A DNA stretch of 64,000 nt from Delphinus delphis (lineage: Eukaryota; Chordata; Mammalia; Artiodactyla; Delphinidae), in NCBI RefSeq assembly GCF_949987515.2, contig NC_082684.1, positions 47,396,006 to 47,460,005 of the forward strand, read 5' to 3'. The notes beneath the pieces are model-generated. The model searched no databases. It worked only from the letters and a program-made list of their open reading frames with translations, and had not been told where the DNA came from. Shown here piece by piece: positions 1 to 11,326 of this stretch; position 1 is the first letter of the stretch; each line of letters opens with the position of its first letter. Made by a program: the position numbers and the translations under genes.

Positions 1-353
1 GAATCTAAAAAAATGGTATAGATGATCTTATTTGCAAAGCAGAAACAGAGACACAGACGTAGAGAACAAATGTATGGATACCAAGGGGGAAGGCGGGGGT
101 GGGATGAATTGGGAGTTGGGGATTGACATATAAACACTATTGATACTATATATAAAATAGATAACTAATGAGAATCTACTGTATAGCACTGGGAGCTCTA
201 CTCAGTGCTCTGCAGTGACTTAAATGGGAAGGAAATCCAAAAAAGAGGGAATATGTGTATGCGTATAGCTGATTCACTTTGCTGTACAGTAGAAACTAAC
301 ACAACATTGTAAAGCAACTATACTCCAATAAAAATTTTAAAAAATAAATAAAT
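1..353 (+). mobile_element. L1 3' UTR end (cetartiodactyl type), 5' end outside window
   Basis: The 3' terminal part of an L1 retrotransposon. It has the typical run ending in 'acacaacattgtaaagcaac', then a CCAATAAAAA polyadenylation block and an A-rich tail near 334-353. The same end module recurs at 11136-11326 and 3439-3640 (inverted), 38961-39127 and 57453-57768. The rest of the element lies left of the window. Confidence 0.85.
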
Positions 354-399
354 GCAATGTGTTCTACAGATAGGACTGTAGAACAGAGAAAGGACATTT

Positions 400-606
400 G
401 TGGAAAAACTGGGAAAATCATATAAGGTCTGTGGCTCAGTTAACAGTATTGTACCCATGTTAATTTCATGGTGTTGCTACTTAATTGTTTTATGGCCTTG
501 TAAGGTGTTAACATCAGGGGAAGTTGGGTGAAGAGTGTACATGAACTCTCTGTACTGTTTTTACTATTTTTCTCTAAGTCTAACATTAGTTTACAATAAA
601 AAATTA
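400..606 (+). mobile_element. Old L1M 3' end
   Basis: Degenerate L1M-type 3' UTR: the 'gttaacatcaggggaagttg' block is followed by 'ctctctgtactgtttttact' and a tail with AATAAAAAAT near 595-606. Much more diverged than the cetacean L1 ends, so a pre-cetacean insertion. The bases just before it (354-399) are unassigned. Confidence 0.7.
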
Positions 607-639
607 ACCCCCACCCCCGCCAAAAAATGAGAAGGTTTC

Positions 640-1840
640 ACCTCTTCTTTTTCAGTCTGTGTACCTTTCATTGGTCAAGATATATTATCCTTTTTATATT
701 TGTGGATTCAAATTATTAATGGTTTGCTAAAGATTTTTGCATCTATATTCATAAAGGATACAGATCTGTAATTTTCTTTTCTAGCAATATCTTTCCATTG
801 TTGTGGTAACAAGTTAATGATAGCCTCCTAAAATGAGTTGGAAAACATTCCCTCCTCTTTTGTTTCCTGGAAGGGTTTATGTAGGATTGGTATTATTTCT
901 TCCTTAAAAGCCTGATATAATTTATCAGTGAAGTTATCTGGGCCTAGGGTTTTCTTTTGGGGGGGATATTTTAACTCTAATTTCAATTTTTAAATATAGA
1001 TGAAGGACTATTTAGCTCATCTGTTCTATTTCGAGTAAGCTTTGGTACTTTGCGTCTTTCAAAATATGTCATCCATTGCCTCAAATTGATGAATATGTTG
1101 GCATACAGTTCTTCGTTGTATTGCCTTACCTTTCTTCTAACATCTGTAGGCTCTGTAGTTATATTCCCTTTTTTATTCCTGGTAGTGATAATTTGTGTCT
1201 CCTTTTTTTCCTAATCAGCCTGTTCAGAGTTTTCAATCAATATTATGGATTTTGTCAAATAACCAGCATTTGGGTTTATTGATTTTTCTCTATTGCTTTG
1301 GTAGTTTCATTTTCCTTATGATGTTTCATTGTTTTTGGTAGTTGTCTTTATTTTTACTTCGTTCTACTTAATTACGGATGCTCTCCTTTTTATAATTTCT
1401 TCAAGTAGAAATTTTGGTCATTGATTTGATAACTTTTTCTCTGTAACAATATAATCATTTAATGCTATATGTTTTTCTTTAAGTATACTACTTTAGATCA
1501 GTCTCACAACTTGATGTATTGTGTATTCTTTTTAATTCATATCAAATTATTAATTTCCCTTGTGATGTACTCCTTGAGCCATGAGTTATTTAGATAAGTG
1601 CCATTTGATTTCTATTTATGGATTTTCCAGAAATATTTTTCAAAATTGATTTCTAGTTTGATGTCACTGTTGTCAGAGAAAATACTCTGCAAACATTTAA
1701 ATCCTTTTAAGTTTTTAAAAACCTGTTTTGTAGCCCAGAATATTGTCTATCTGTGAATGTTTCATGTACACTTGATGAAATTATAGTATGCTGTTTTTGG
1801 GAGTATGGTGTTGTATAAATGAAAATTAGGTTAAGTTGGT
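640..1840 (-). mobile_element. Old L1 ORF2 relic, antisense, block 1
   Basis: Antisense of L1 ORF2. The stretch around 720-960 is a diverged copy of the segment seen at 5990-6200 in the young L1 (reverse transcriptase region); 1250-1700 corresponds to the region before it, towards the endonuclease. No open frame survives. First block of a host element that continues at 2047, 2851, 10533 and 11327. Confidence 0.75.
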
Positions 1841-2046
1841 GTATTAGCCAGTTGGGGCTGCTATAACAAAAATACCATAGGCCGGATAGCTTAAACAATA
1901 AACATTTATTTCTCACAGTTCTGGAGGCTGGGGAGTCCAACATCAGCAAATCCAGTGTCTGGTGAGGACTCTCTTCCTGGTTTGCAGATGGTCGACCACC
2001 TTCCACTGTATCCTCACATTGTGGAGAGCTGGTAGCGAGAGAAAGC
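1841..2046 (-). mobile_element. MaLR-type LTR (MLT1-like), truncated, antisense
   Basis: Starts with the inverted LTR end 'gtattagccagttggggctg' and runs through the 'tctcacagttctggaggctg' block shared by MaLR LTRs. The distal half seen in the copy at 13735-14022 is missing. Inserted in the old antisense L1, which resumes at about 2047. Confidence 0.7.
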
Positions 2047-2480
2047 TACTTTATCCTCAGTAATACTTCTTTGTCCTTGATAATACTCTTTGTTCTGAAG
2101 TTTGCTTTGTCTGCTACTAATATAGTTATCCCAGCTTCCTTTCAATTAGTGTTTTATGTTACACATTTTGCAACTTTTTACTTTGACCCTATCTATGTCT
2201 TTATAGTTAAAGTGGGATTCTTATGGAGAGCATACAGTTATACCTTGCTTGTATATCTAATCTGACACTCTCTGCCTTTTGATTGGAATATTTTTTAAAA
2301 TTTAAGTTTAGTGTACTTATCAACAAGCTTGGGTTTAATATTACTATCTTGCTATAGATTTTCCACTTATTCTATCTGGTATTTTTCTTTTTTGTACTCT
2401 TCTCCTCCCCTCTTCCGTATTAACTATTTATTATAAAATCATTTTCTCTCCACTATTTGTTAACTTTGCTTAACAAATAG
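2047..2480 (-). mobile_element. Old L1 relic, antisense, block 2
   Basis: Continues block 1 beyond the MaLR LTR. The text around 2090-2240 parallels 7340-7480 of the young L1 (endonuclease region) but is heavily diverged, with no usable frame. Confidence 0.65.
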
Positions 2481-2640
2481 GGAGAAAAAAAGCATCTTTA
2501 TTTTGCTTTATTATTATCATTATCATATGGTAATAATAATATAGTGATAATAACTAATATGATATATATAATATATTATTGTTATTTATTATATTATTAA
2601 TATTATATATATTATTGTTATTACTATTGGTTGCTCAAGA
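2481..2640. repeat. AT-rich low-complexity tract
   Basis: Almost pure A/T with irregular TAT, ATTATT and TATATA units. Lies inside the old L1 relic beside the MITE; probably a microsatellite grown from an A-rich segment. Confidence 0.8.
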
Positions 2641-2641
2641 C

Positions 2642-2850
2642 CAGGGGATGGCAAACTTTTTCTGTAAAGCATTGGATATTAAATATTTTAAGTTTCTGTT
2701 GCAATCACTCAGATTTGCCACTGTAGTTGAAAAGCATTCATGGACATCATGTAAAAGAATGGATATGGCTATGTTCCAATAAAACTTTAACTACAAACAC
2801 AGGTGGCAGGCCAGATTTCATTCACAGGCTGTCATTTGCCAACCCCTACT
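2642..2850 (+). mobile_element. Non-autonomous hAT-type DNA transposon (MITE)
   Basis: About 209 bp with visible terminal inverted repeats: 'caggggatggcaaa' at the left end and the complement of 'tttgccaacccct' at the right end (2835-2847). The interior contains 'gttccaataaaactttaact', typical of a common mammalian hAT-Charlie-derived MITE. I do not name the subfamily. Confidence 0.75.
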
Positions 2851-3438
2851 GTAAGTTTCACAATATATATCTTTAACTATCACAGTCTAAAAAATTAATA
2901 GCATACTACTTTTAGTACAATTTTACAAAATTATCCTTTCACTTCATACCTCCCAAACATGGTCCTAGTCTTATCATATATTTTAAATTTAATGTTATGG
3001 TCCCCATGATACCTTGTTATTATTTTGCTTCAAACTTTGTTAGCTTTCAAAGAATTTAAAAATGAGGAAAGAAATAAAAATGAGGTGAAACACCTTTTTA
3101 AAATTTATCCACATATTTCCATTTCTTTCCTTCTTTATTGTCTAAATCCAAATTTCTATTTGTTATCATTTTACTTCTGTTTGGAGAATTTCTTTTAATA
3201 TTTTTAAAAATGCAGTTCTGCAAATGGTTAATTCCACTTTTGTTAGGCTGAAAAAGTATTTCTCCTAAATTTTTGAAAGACTCTTTTGCTGTGTACAGAA
3301 GTCTTGGTAGACAATTTTTTTTAACACTTTACAGATATTATTCCATTGTCTTTGAGCCTACATTGTTTAGGATGAGAAGTCCATTAACATTCTTTTTCCC
3401 CATTGATACATATGTCTTTTTTTCTCTAGCTACTTTTA
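2851..3438 (-). mobile_element. Old L1 relic, antisense, block 3
   Basis: Degraded antisense L1 text from upstream of ORF2, ending in the target site 'tctctagctactttta' (3423-3438) of the full-length L1. The same text resumes at 10533 after the second copy of that target site, so the two halves were once joined. Confidence 0.7.
3423..3438. repeat. Left target-site duplication of full-length L1
   Basis: Sixteen bases, tctctagctactttta, repeated without mismatch at 10517-10532. They bracket the 7,078-bp L1 exactly and prove insertion by target-primed reverse transcription. Confidence 0.95.
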
Positions 3439-3889
3439 TTTTTTTAACATATTTATTGGAGTATAGTTGCTTTAAAACGTTGTGTTAGTTTCTTCTGTAT
3501 AACAAAGTGAATCAGCAGTACGCATACATATATCCCCAAACCCCCTCCCTCTTGTGTCTCCCTACCACCCTCCCTATTCCCTCCTCTAGGTGGTCACAAA
3601 GCACAGAGCTGATCTCCGTGTGTGATGCAGCTGCTTTCCACTAGCTAGCTATTTTACATTTGGTAGTGTATATATGTCAGTGCTACTCTATCACTTTGTC
3701 CCAGCTTACCCTTCCCCCTCCACACGTCCTCAAGTCCATTTGCTACGTCTGTGTCTTAATTCCTGTCCTGCCCCTATGTTCATCGGAACCTTTTTTTTTT
3801 TTTAGATTCCATATATGTGTCAGCATACAGTATTTTTTTTTTCTTTCTGACTTCCTTCACACTGTATGACAGATTCTAGGTCCATCCAC

Positions 3890-6800
3890 CTCACTACAAA
3901 TAACTCAGTTTCATTTCATTTTATGGCTGAGTAATATTCCATTGTGTATATGTGCCACATCTTCTTTATCCATTCATCTGTCAATGGACACTTAGGTTGC
4001 TTCCATGACCTGGCTATTGTAAATAGTGCTGCAATGAACACTGGAACATGACTCTTTTTGAATTATGGTTTTTTCAGGGTATATGCCCAGTAGTGGGATT
4101 TCTGGGTCATATGGTAGTTCTATTTTACTTTCTTAAGGAAACTCCATACTGTTCTCCATATTGGCTGTATCAATTTACATTCCCTCCAACAGTACAAGAG
4201 GGTTCCCTTTTTTCTACACTCTCTCCAGCATTTATTTTTTGTAGACTTTTTGATGATGGCCATTCTGACAGGTGTGAGGTGATACCTCATTGTAGTTTTG
4301 ATTTGCATTTCTCTAATGATTAGTGATGTTGAGCATCCTTTCATGTGTTTGTTGGCAAACTGTATATCTTCTTTGGAAAAACATCTCTTTAGGTCTTCTG
4401 CCCATTTTTAGATTGGGTGGTTTGTTTTTTTTGATATTGAGCTGCATGAGCTGCTTGTATATTTTGGAGATTAATCCTTTGTCAGTTGCTTCATTTGCAG
4501 ATATTTTCTCCCATTATGAGGGTTGTCTTTTCATCTTCTTTATGGTTTCCTTTGCTGTGCAAAAGCTTTTAAGTTTCATTAGGTCCCATCTGTTTTATTT
4601 TTGTTTTTATTTCCATTTCTCTAGGAGGTGGGTCAGAAAGGATCCTGCTGTGATTTATGTCATAGAGTGTTCTGCCTATGTTTTCCTCTAAGAGTTTTAT
4701 AATGTCTGGCCTTACCTTTAGGACTTTAACCATTTTGAGTTTATTTTGGTGTATGGCATTAGAAAGTGTTCTAATTTCTTTCTTTTACATGTAGCTGTCC
4801 AATTTTCCCAGCACCACTTATTGAAGAGACTGTCTTTTCTCAATTGTATATTCTTGCCTCCTTTATCAAAGATAAGGTGACCATATGTGCATGGCTTTAT
4901 CTCTGGGCTTTCTATCCTGTTCCATTGATCTATAATTCTGTTTTTGTGCCAGTATCATACTGTCTTGATTACTGTAGCTTTGTAGTATAGTCCGAAGTCA
5001 GAGAGTTCGATTCCTCCAGCTCTGTTTTTCTCTCTCAGGATTGCTTTCGCTATTTGGGGTCTTTTGTGTTTCCATACAAATTGTGAAATTTTTTGTTCTA
5101 GTTCTGTGAAAAATGCCATTGGTAGTTTGATAGGGATTGCATTGACTCTGTAAATTGCTTTGGGTAGTATAGTCATTTTCACAATGTTGACTCTTCCAAT
5201 CCAAGAACATGGTATATCTCTCCATCTCTTTGTATCATCTTTAATTTCTTTCATCAGTATGTTATAGTTTTCTGCATAGAGGTCCTTTGTCTCCTTGGGT
5301 AGGTTTATTCCTAGGTATTTTTTTCTTTTTGTTGCAATGGTAAATGGGAGTGTTTCCTTAATTTCTATTTCAGATTTTTCATCATTACTGTATAGGAGTG
5401 CAAGAGATTTCTGTGCATTAACTTTGTATCCTGCTACTTTACCAAATTCATTGATTAGCTCTAGTAGTTTTCTGGTAGCATGTTTGGGATTCTCTATGTA
5501 TAGTATCATGTCATCTGCAAACAGTGACAGCTTTACTTCTTTCCCAGTTGGGATTCCTTTTATTTCTTTTCCTTCTCTGATTGCTGTGGCTAAAACTTCC
5601 AAAACTATGTTGAATAATAGTGGTGAGAGTGAACACCCTTTTCTTGTTCCTGATCTTAGAGGAAATGGTTTGTTTTTCACCATTGAGAACGATGTTGGCT
5701 GCGGGTTTGTCATATATGGCCTTTATTATGTTGAGGAAAGTTCCTTCTATGCCTACTTTCTGGAGGGTTTTTATCATAAATGGGTGTTGAATTTTGTCAA
5801 AAGCTTTTTCTGCATCTATTGAGATGATCATATGGTTTTTCTCCTTCAATTTGTTAATGTGGTTTATCACATTGATTGCTTTGCGTATATTGAAGAATCC
5901 TTGCATTCCTGGATAATCCCCACTTGATCATGGTGTATGGCCCTTTTCATGTGCTGTTGGATTCTGTTTGCTAGTATTTTATTGAGGATTTTTGCATCTA
6001 TGTTCATCAGTAACATTGGCCTGTAGTTTTCTTTCTTTGTGACATCTTTGTCTGGTTTTGGTATCAGGGTGATGGTGGCCTCGTAGAATGAGTTTGGGAG
6101 TGTTTCTCCCTCTGCTATATTTTGGAAGAGTTTGAGAAGGATAGGTGTTAGCTCTTATCTAAATGTTTGATAGAATTTTCCTGTGAAGCCATCTGGTCCT
6201 GGGCTTTTGTTTGTTGGAAGATTTTTAATCACAGTTTCAATTTCAATGCTTGCGATTGGTCTGTTTATATTTTCTGTTTCTTCCTGGTTCAGTCTGGGAA
6301 GGTTGTACTTTTCTAAGAATTTGTCCATTTCTTCCAGGTTGTCCATTTTATTGGCATATAGTTGCTTTTAGTAATCTCTCATGATCCTTGTATTTCTGCA
6401 GGTCAGTTATTACTTCTCTTTTTTCATTTCTAATTCTATTGATTTGAGTCTTCTCCCTTTTTTTCTTGATGAGTCTGGCTAATGGTTTATCAATTTTGTT
6501 TATCTTCTCAAAGAACAAGCTTTTAGTTTTATTGATTTTTGCTATTGTTTCCTTCATTTCGTTTTCATTTACTTCTGATCTGATGTTTATGTTTTCTTTC
6601 CTTCTGCTAACTTTGATTTTTTTTTCTTTCTCTGATTGCTTTAGGTATAAGGTTAAGTTGCTTATTTGAGATGTTTCTTGTTTCTTGAGGTAGGTTTGTA
6701 TTGCTATAAACTTCCCTCTTAGAACTGCTTTTGCTGTATCCCATAGGTCGTCGTGTTTTCAATTGTCATTTGTTTCTAAAAATTTTTTGATTTCCTCTTT

Positions 6801-7596
6801 GATTTCTTCAGTGATCTCTTGGTTATTTAGTAGTGTATTGTTTAGCCTCCATGTGTTTGTATTTTTTAAAGATTTTTCCTGTAATTGATATCTAGTCTCA
6901 TAGTGTTGTGGTCAGAAAACATACTTGATATGATTTCAGTTTTCTTAAATTTACAAAGACTTGATTTTTGACCCAAGATATGATCTATCCTGGAGAATGT
7001 TCCATGAGCACTTGAGAAGAAAGTGTATTCTGTTGTTTTAAGATGGAATGTCCTATAAATATCAAAGAAGTCCATCTTGTGTAATGTATCATTTAACGCT
7101 TGTGTTTCCTTATTTATTTTCATTTTGGATGATCTGTCCATTTGTGAAAGTGGGGTGTTAAAGTCCCCTACTATGATTGTGTTACTGTCAATTTCCCCTT
7201 TTATGGCTGTTAGTATTTGCCTTATGTATTGAGGTGCTCCTAGTTTGGGTGCATAAATATTTACAATAGTTATATCTTCTTCTTGGATCGATCCCTTGAT
7301 CATTATGTAGTGTCCTTCTTTGTCTCTTATAATAGTCTTTATTTTAAAGTCTATTTTGTCTGATATGAGAATTGCTACTCCAGCTTTCTTTTGATTTCCA
7401 TTTGCATAGAATATCTTTTTCTATACCTTCACTTTCAGTCTGTATGTGTCCCTAGGTCTGAAGTGGCTCTCTTGTAGACAGTATATATATATGGGTCTTG
7501 TTTTTGTATCCATTCAGCTAGTCTATGTCTTTTGGTTGGAGCATTTAATCCATTTACATTTAAGGTAGTTATCGATATGTATGTTCCTATTACCAT
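3890..7596 (-). pseudogene. L1 ORF2 relic (endonuclease and reverse transcriptase)
   Basis: ORF2p would encode an apurinic-type endonuclease, a reverse transcriptase and a C-terminal Cys-rich region. The ATG is at 7596-7594. A frameshift follows within about 40 codons, where the TATATATATAC run near 7480-7492 looks expanded. The endonuclease survives as an open segment at 7303-6866 that includes a GDFNTPL motif. Reverse transcriptase is split: one frame (5906-5511) holds [10 protein letters not shown], and another (5713-4955, 252 codons) holds the catalytic FADD motif at residues 65-68 (5521-5510). The shift lies near 5700. Further fragments lie at 6557-6155 and 4344-4120. The 3' limit is approximate. 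Motif assignments are clear; enzymatic activity is ruled out by the breaks. Confidence 0.9.
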
Positions 7597-7651
7597 TTTC
7601 TTAGTTGTTTTGGGTTTGTATTAGGTCTTTTCCTTCTCTTGTGTTTCCTGC

Positions 7652-8535
7652 CTAGAGAAGTTCTTTTAGCGTTTGTTGTAAAGCTGGTTTGGTGGTGCTG
7701 AATTCTCTTAGAAATTAAAACCTTAACGTTTTAATTTCTCCATCGAATCTGAATGAGATCCTTGCTGGGTAGAGTAATCTTGGTTGTTAGTTTTTCCCTT
7801 TCATCATTTTACATATGTCCTGCCACTCCCTTCTGGCTTGCAGAGTTTCTGCTGAAAGATCAGCTGTTAACCTTATGGGGATTCCCTTTTATATTATTTG
7901 TTGTTTTTCCCTTGCTGCTTTTAATATTTTTTCTTTGTATTTAATTTTTGATAGTTTGATTAAAACTATCTTGGCATTTTTCTCCTTGGATTTATCCTGT
8001 ATGGGACTCTCTCCACTTCCTGGATTTGATTGACTATTTCCTTTCCCATGTTAGGGAAGTTTTCAACTATAATCTCTTCAAATATTTTCTCAGACCCTTT
8101 CTTTTGCTCTTCTCCTTCTGGGACCCCTGTAATTCCAGAGTTGGTGCATTTAATGTTGTCCCAGAGGCCTCTGAGACTGCCCGCAATTCTTTTCATTCTT
8201 TTTTCTTTATTCTGGCAGTAGTTATTTCCACTATTTTATCTTCCAGGTCACTTACCCGTTCTTCTGCCTCAGTTATTCTGCTATTGATTCCTTCTAGAGA
8301 ATTTTAACTTCATTTATTGTGTTGTTCGTCATTGCTTGTTTGCTCTTTAGTTCTTCTAGGTCTTTGTTAAACGTTTCTTATAGTTTCTCCATTCTATTTC
8401 CAAGATTTTGGATCATCTTTACTATCATTACTCTAAATTCTTTTTCAGGTAGACTGCCATTTCCTCTTCATCTGTTTGGTCTGGTAAGTTTTTACGTTGC
8501 TCCTTCATCTGCTGCATATTTCTGCATCTTCTCAT
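7652..8535 (-). pseudogene. L1 ORF1 relic (RNA-binding chaperone)
   Basis: ORF1p is the trimeric RNA-binding protein of the L1 particle. The likely ATG is at 8535-8533 (MRRCRNMQQMKEQRKN) and the final codons read TLKELL then TAG at 7654-7652. The best open segment (8196-7966) carries the RRM and C-terminal-domain text LWDNIKCTN, GVPEGEE and EKIFEEII, usual for mammalian ORF1p. In-frame stops lie near 8380 and 8308, and more follow, so no full protein can be made. A small hairpin-forming rearrangement at 7710-7739 disturbs the last 25 codons. The frame is inferred by matching the protein family. Confidence 0.85.
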
Positions 8536-10516
8536 TTTGCTTAACTTACCGTGTTTGGTGTCCCCTTTTTGCAGGCAGCAGGTTCATAGTTACCATTGTT
8601 TTTGGTGTCTGCTCCCAGTGGGTAAGGTTGGTTCAGTGGCTTGTGTAAGCTTCCTGGTGGAGGGGACTGGTGCCTATGTTCTGGTGGGTGGGGTTGGATC
8701 TTGTCTTTCTGGTGGGCAGAGCTGTGTCTGGTGGTGTGTTTTGGGGTGTCTGTGAACTTAGTATGACTTTAGGCAGACTCTCTGCTAATGGGTGGGGTTG
8801 TGTTCCTGTCTTTCTAGTTGTTTGGCATGGGGTGTTCAGCACTAGAGCTTTCTGGCCTTTGGGTGGAGCTGGTCTTAGCGTTGAGACAGAGATCTCTGGG
8901 AGAACTCTTGCCGATTGATAGTACGTGGGGCCAAGAAGTCTCTGGTGGTCCAATGTCCTGAACTCGGCTCTCCCACCTCAGAGGCTCAGCCCTGACACCA
9001 GGCTGGAGCACCAAGACCCTGTCAGCCACATGGCTTAGAAGAAAAGGGAGAAAAAAAGAAAGAAAAAAAAATTATAAATTAAAATTTAAAAAAATTATTA
9101 AAACGAAAAAGTAATTTAAAAAAAAGATGAGAGCAACCAAACCAATAAACAAATCCACCAGTTATAACAAGTGTTAAAAACTATATTAAGATAAACATAA
9201 AAATCAGAAAAAAGTCTGTCACAGACAGCAAACCCCAAGTCTACATTTGCCCCCAAATTCCACGGCTTCAATTTTGCGTTGATTCGTTGTCTATTCAGGT
9301 ATTCCGCAGATGCAGGTTACCCCAGGTTGACTGTGGGGATTTAATCTGCTGCTCCTGAGGCTGCACAGAGAAATTTCTCTTTCTCTTCTTTGTTCGCACA
9401 GCTCCTGGGGTGCAGCTTTGGATACGGCTCCACCTCTGCGTGTAGACCGCGTCTGTTCTTCGCTCAGACAGGACGCGGTTAAAGCAGTGGCTGAGTAGGG
9501 GGCTCTGGCTCACTCAGGTAGATGGCGGGGGAGGGAGGGGTATAGTAGTTATAATTGGAATGCGGGGTGAGCCTGCGGCTGCAGAGGCCAGTATGACATT
9601 GCAACAGCCTCAGGCATGCTGTGTGTTCTCCTGGGAAGGTTGTCTCTGGATCACGGGTTTCTGGCAGTGGCGGGCTGCACAGGCTCCCAGCGGGGTGTGG
9701 ATAGTCATCTGTGCTCGCACACAGATTCTTGGTGGCTGCAGCAGCAGCTTTAGTGTTTCATACCCATCTCTGGGGTCCGAGCTGATAGCCGCGACTCGCG
9801 CCCATCTCTGGAGCTCGTTTAGGCGATGCTCTGCCTTCTGTGGACAGACAGGGAAGGTATCCCCTCTCCTCGCACACCCCAAAACAATGGTCTCTTGCCT
9901 CTTCGGCTGGTCCAGACTTTTTCCCGGACTCCCTCCCAGCTAGCTCTGGCTCACTAGCCCCCTTCAGGCTGTGTTCACGCAGCCAACCCCAGTCCTCTCC
10001 CTGGGATCTGACCTCCACATCCCGAGCCTCAGCTCCCAGCCCCCGCCCGCCCCAGCGGGTGAGCAGACAAGCCTCTCGGGCTGGTGAGTGCCGGTCGGCA
10101 CCGATTCTCTGCACGGGAATCTCTCGGCTTTGCCCTCCGCACCGCTGTTGCTGGGCTCTCCTCCGTGGCTCCAAAGCTTACCCCCATCCCCCGGCCACCC
10201 CCGTCCCTGCCAGTGAAGGGGCTTCTAGTGTGTGGAAACCTTTCCTCCTTCACAGCTCCCTCCCAGAGGTGCAGGTCCCATCCCTATTCTTTTTTCTTTT
10301 TTCTTGCTTTTTTTCTTTTTTTCTTTTGCCCTACCCAGGTACGTGGGGATTTTCTTGCCCTTTGGGAAGTCTTCGGTTTTCTGCCAGCGTTCGGTAGGTG
10401 TTAGGTATCCATATATAGATGTATCCATAGCCATATATAGATATATCTTTGATGTATTTGTGGGGAGGAAGGTGATCTCCACATCTTACTCCTCCTCCAT
10501 CTTGAAGGTCCCCCCC
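8536..10516 (-). promoter_or_regulatory. L1 5' UTR with internal promoter region
   Basis: About 1.98 kb upstream of ORF1. The outer part (9260-10516) is GC-rich; an A/T-rich run covers 9040-9240. In L1 this segment carries an internal RNA polymerase II promoter. Long chance ORFs here (for example 9758-10174 and 9840-10397) overlap on both strands, follow GC content and are not genes. Confidence 0.75.
10496..10505 (-). promoter_or_regulatory. YY1-like site at the L1 5' end
   Basis: The minus strand reads TCAAGATGGA within about 20 bases of the L1 start. Human L1 has a YY1 site (CAAGATGGC core) at the same place that sets the transcription start. The match and position are seen; binding is inferred. 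Confidence 0.5.
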
Positions 10517-10532
10517 TCTCTAGCTACTTTTA
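10517..10532. repeat. Right target-site duplication of full-length L1
   Basis: Perfect copy of 3423-3438, directly abutting the six-base C run that forms the complement of the L1 5' G run. Confidence 0.95.
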
Positions 10533-10640
10533 AGGTTTTTTCTTTATCATTATTTTTTTTAGAAATTTATTATAATAAATTATATGTCTTTATGTGATTT
10601 TCTTTATGTATTTCTGCTTGGGGTTCACTGAGATTCCTAT
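10533..10640 (-). mobile_element. Old L1 relic, antisense, block 4
   Basis: Resumes the host L1 text interrupted at 3438. It ends in 'tctgtgggcttaaagtttt' (10640-10658), the left target site of the next insertion. Confidence 0.7.
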
Positions 10641-10658
10641 CTGTGGGCTTAAAGTTTT
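10640..10658. repeat. Left 19-bp TSD of the transducing L1
   Basis: The 19 bases tctgtgggcttaaagtttt recur exactly at 11327-11345. Removing the material between them restores continuous old-L1 text. Confidence 0.9.
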
Positions 10659-11326
10659 GTTTTGTTTTGTTTTTGAATTAGGTTAAATTTTTATGAAATG
10701 GAATTTACAAGACCTGGTAATTTGTTGAGTTGGATAGTGAAGAAGAGAGATGAATCAAAAACGATGCCCAGATTTGACTGTCCCTACTTTCACATCATAG
10801 TTACCCACTCATTCCTAGCCACCCCTTCTCTCACTAAATACTCCATATCCTGGTGTACCATTTTCCTCTCCATTCCAAATCCTGTCACTATCCCAAGTGA
10901 CTTCAGTATCTATTTGAACAACACATCCACTACCTCTGCCTTTCAAATCCTTTACCTTCTCAACTCCATGGCCTTCTCCTCTACTCCTCTTTATCCATCC
11001 TCTCCCATGACCACACCCTAGACCATGTAGCCACCCAACAAGAAATGCCACACTTCTGAAATCTTAAATTCTAAGATTTCTCTTTGGTAACAGCTGATAA
11101 TCATCCCAGCTCTCTTTTCTTTTTTTTTTTTTTTTAATATCTTTATTGGGCTATAATTGCTTTACAATGGTGTGTTAGTTTCTGCTTTATAACAAAGTGA
11201 ATCAGCTATACATATACATATATCCCCATATCTCCTCCCTCTTGCGTCTCCCTCCCACCCTCCCTATCCCACCCCTCTAGGTGGACACAAAGCCCCAAAA
11301 TGATCTCCCTGTGCTGTGCAGCTGTT
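10659..11326 (-). mobile_element. 5'-truncated L1 with a 3' transduction
   Basis: Read on the minus strand: about 190 nt of L1 3' end (11326-11136), a first poly(A) (plus-strand T run 11120-11135), about 440 nt of non-L1 sequence (11115-10675), then a second A-rich tail of AAAAC units (10674-10659), all inside a 19-bp TSD. This is the layout expected when an L1 transcript reads through its own weak signal and carries downstream DNA to a new site. The only polyadenylation-like hexamer seen before the second tail is a weak CATAAA. Confidence 0.85.
10815..11045 (+). pseudogene. LINE endonuclease-like fragment in transduced DNA
   Basis: The plus strand of the transduced segment translates around 10890-11030 to text resembling the endonuclease of CR1/L2-clade LINEs: SDFSIYLNN where GDFN is expected, then, in another frame, SHDHTLDHVA where SHGHTLDLV is usual. 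Probably a decayed L2-like piece at the source locus. Similarity judged by eye. Confidence 0.4.

Larger units (their letters stand above)
3439..10516 (-). mobile_element. Full-length cetacean L1 (LINE-1), 7.08 kb, inactive
   Basis: Complete L1 on the minus strand. The 5' end at 10516 starts with a G run and a CAAGATGGAGG block; a 5' UTR of about 2 kb reaches 8536, then ORF1 (8535-7652), ORF2 (from 7596) and a 3' UTR ending in a short T tract at 3439-3445. Perfect 16-bp TSDs flank it and it sits inside an older antisense L1. Both ORFs carry stops and frameshifts, so it cannot retrotranspose. The intact 5' end and TSD show one full-length insertion; the ORF decay shows it is not recent. Confidence 0.95.

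Noticed and set aside
4955..5713. 252-codon minus-strand ORF with the reverse transcriptase FADD motif
   Set aside because: Part of the broken L1 ORF2; neighbouring pieces lie in other frames. Annotated as pseudogene, not gene.
9758..10397. Overlapping ORFs of up to 185 codons on both strands
   Set aside because: They lie in the GC-rich L1 5' UTR, overlap in several frames and show no family motifs.
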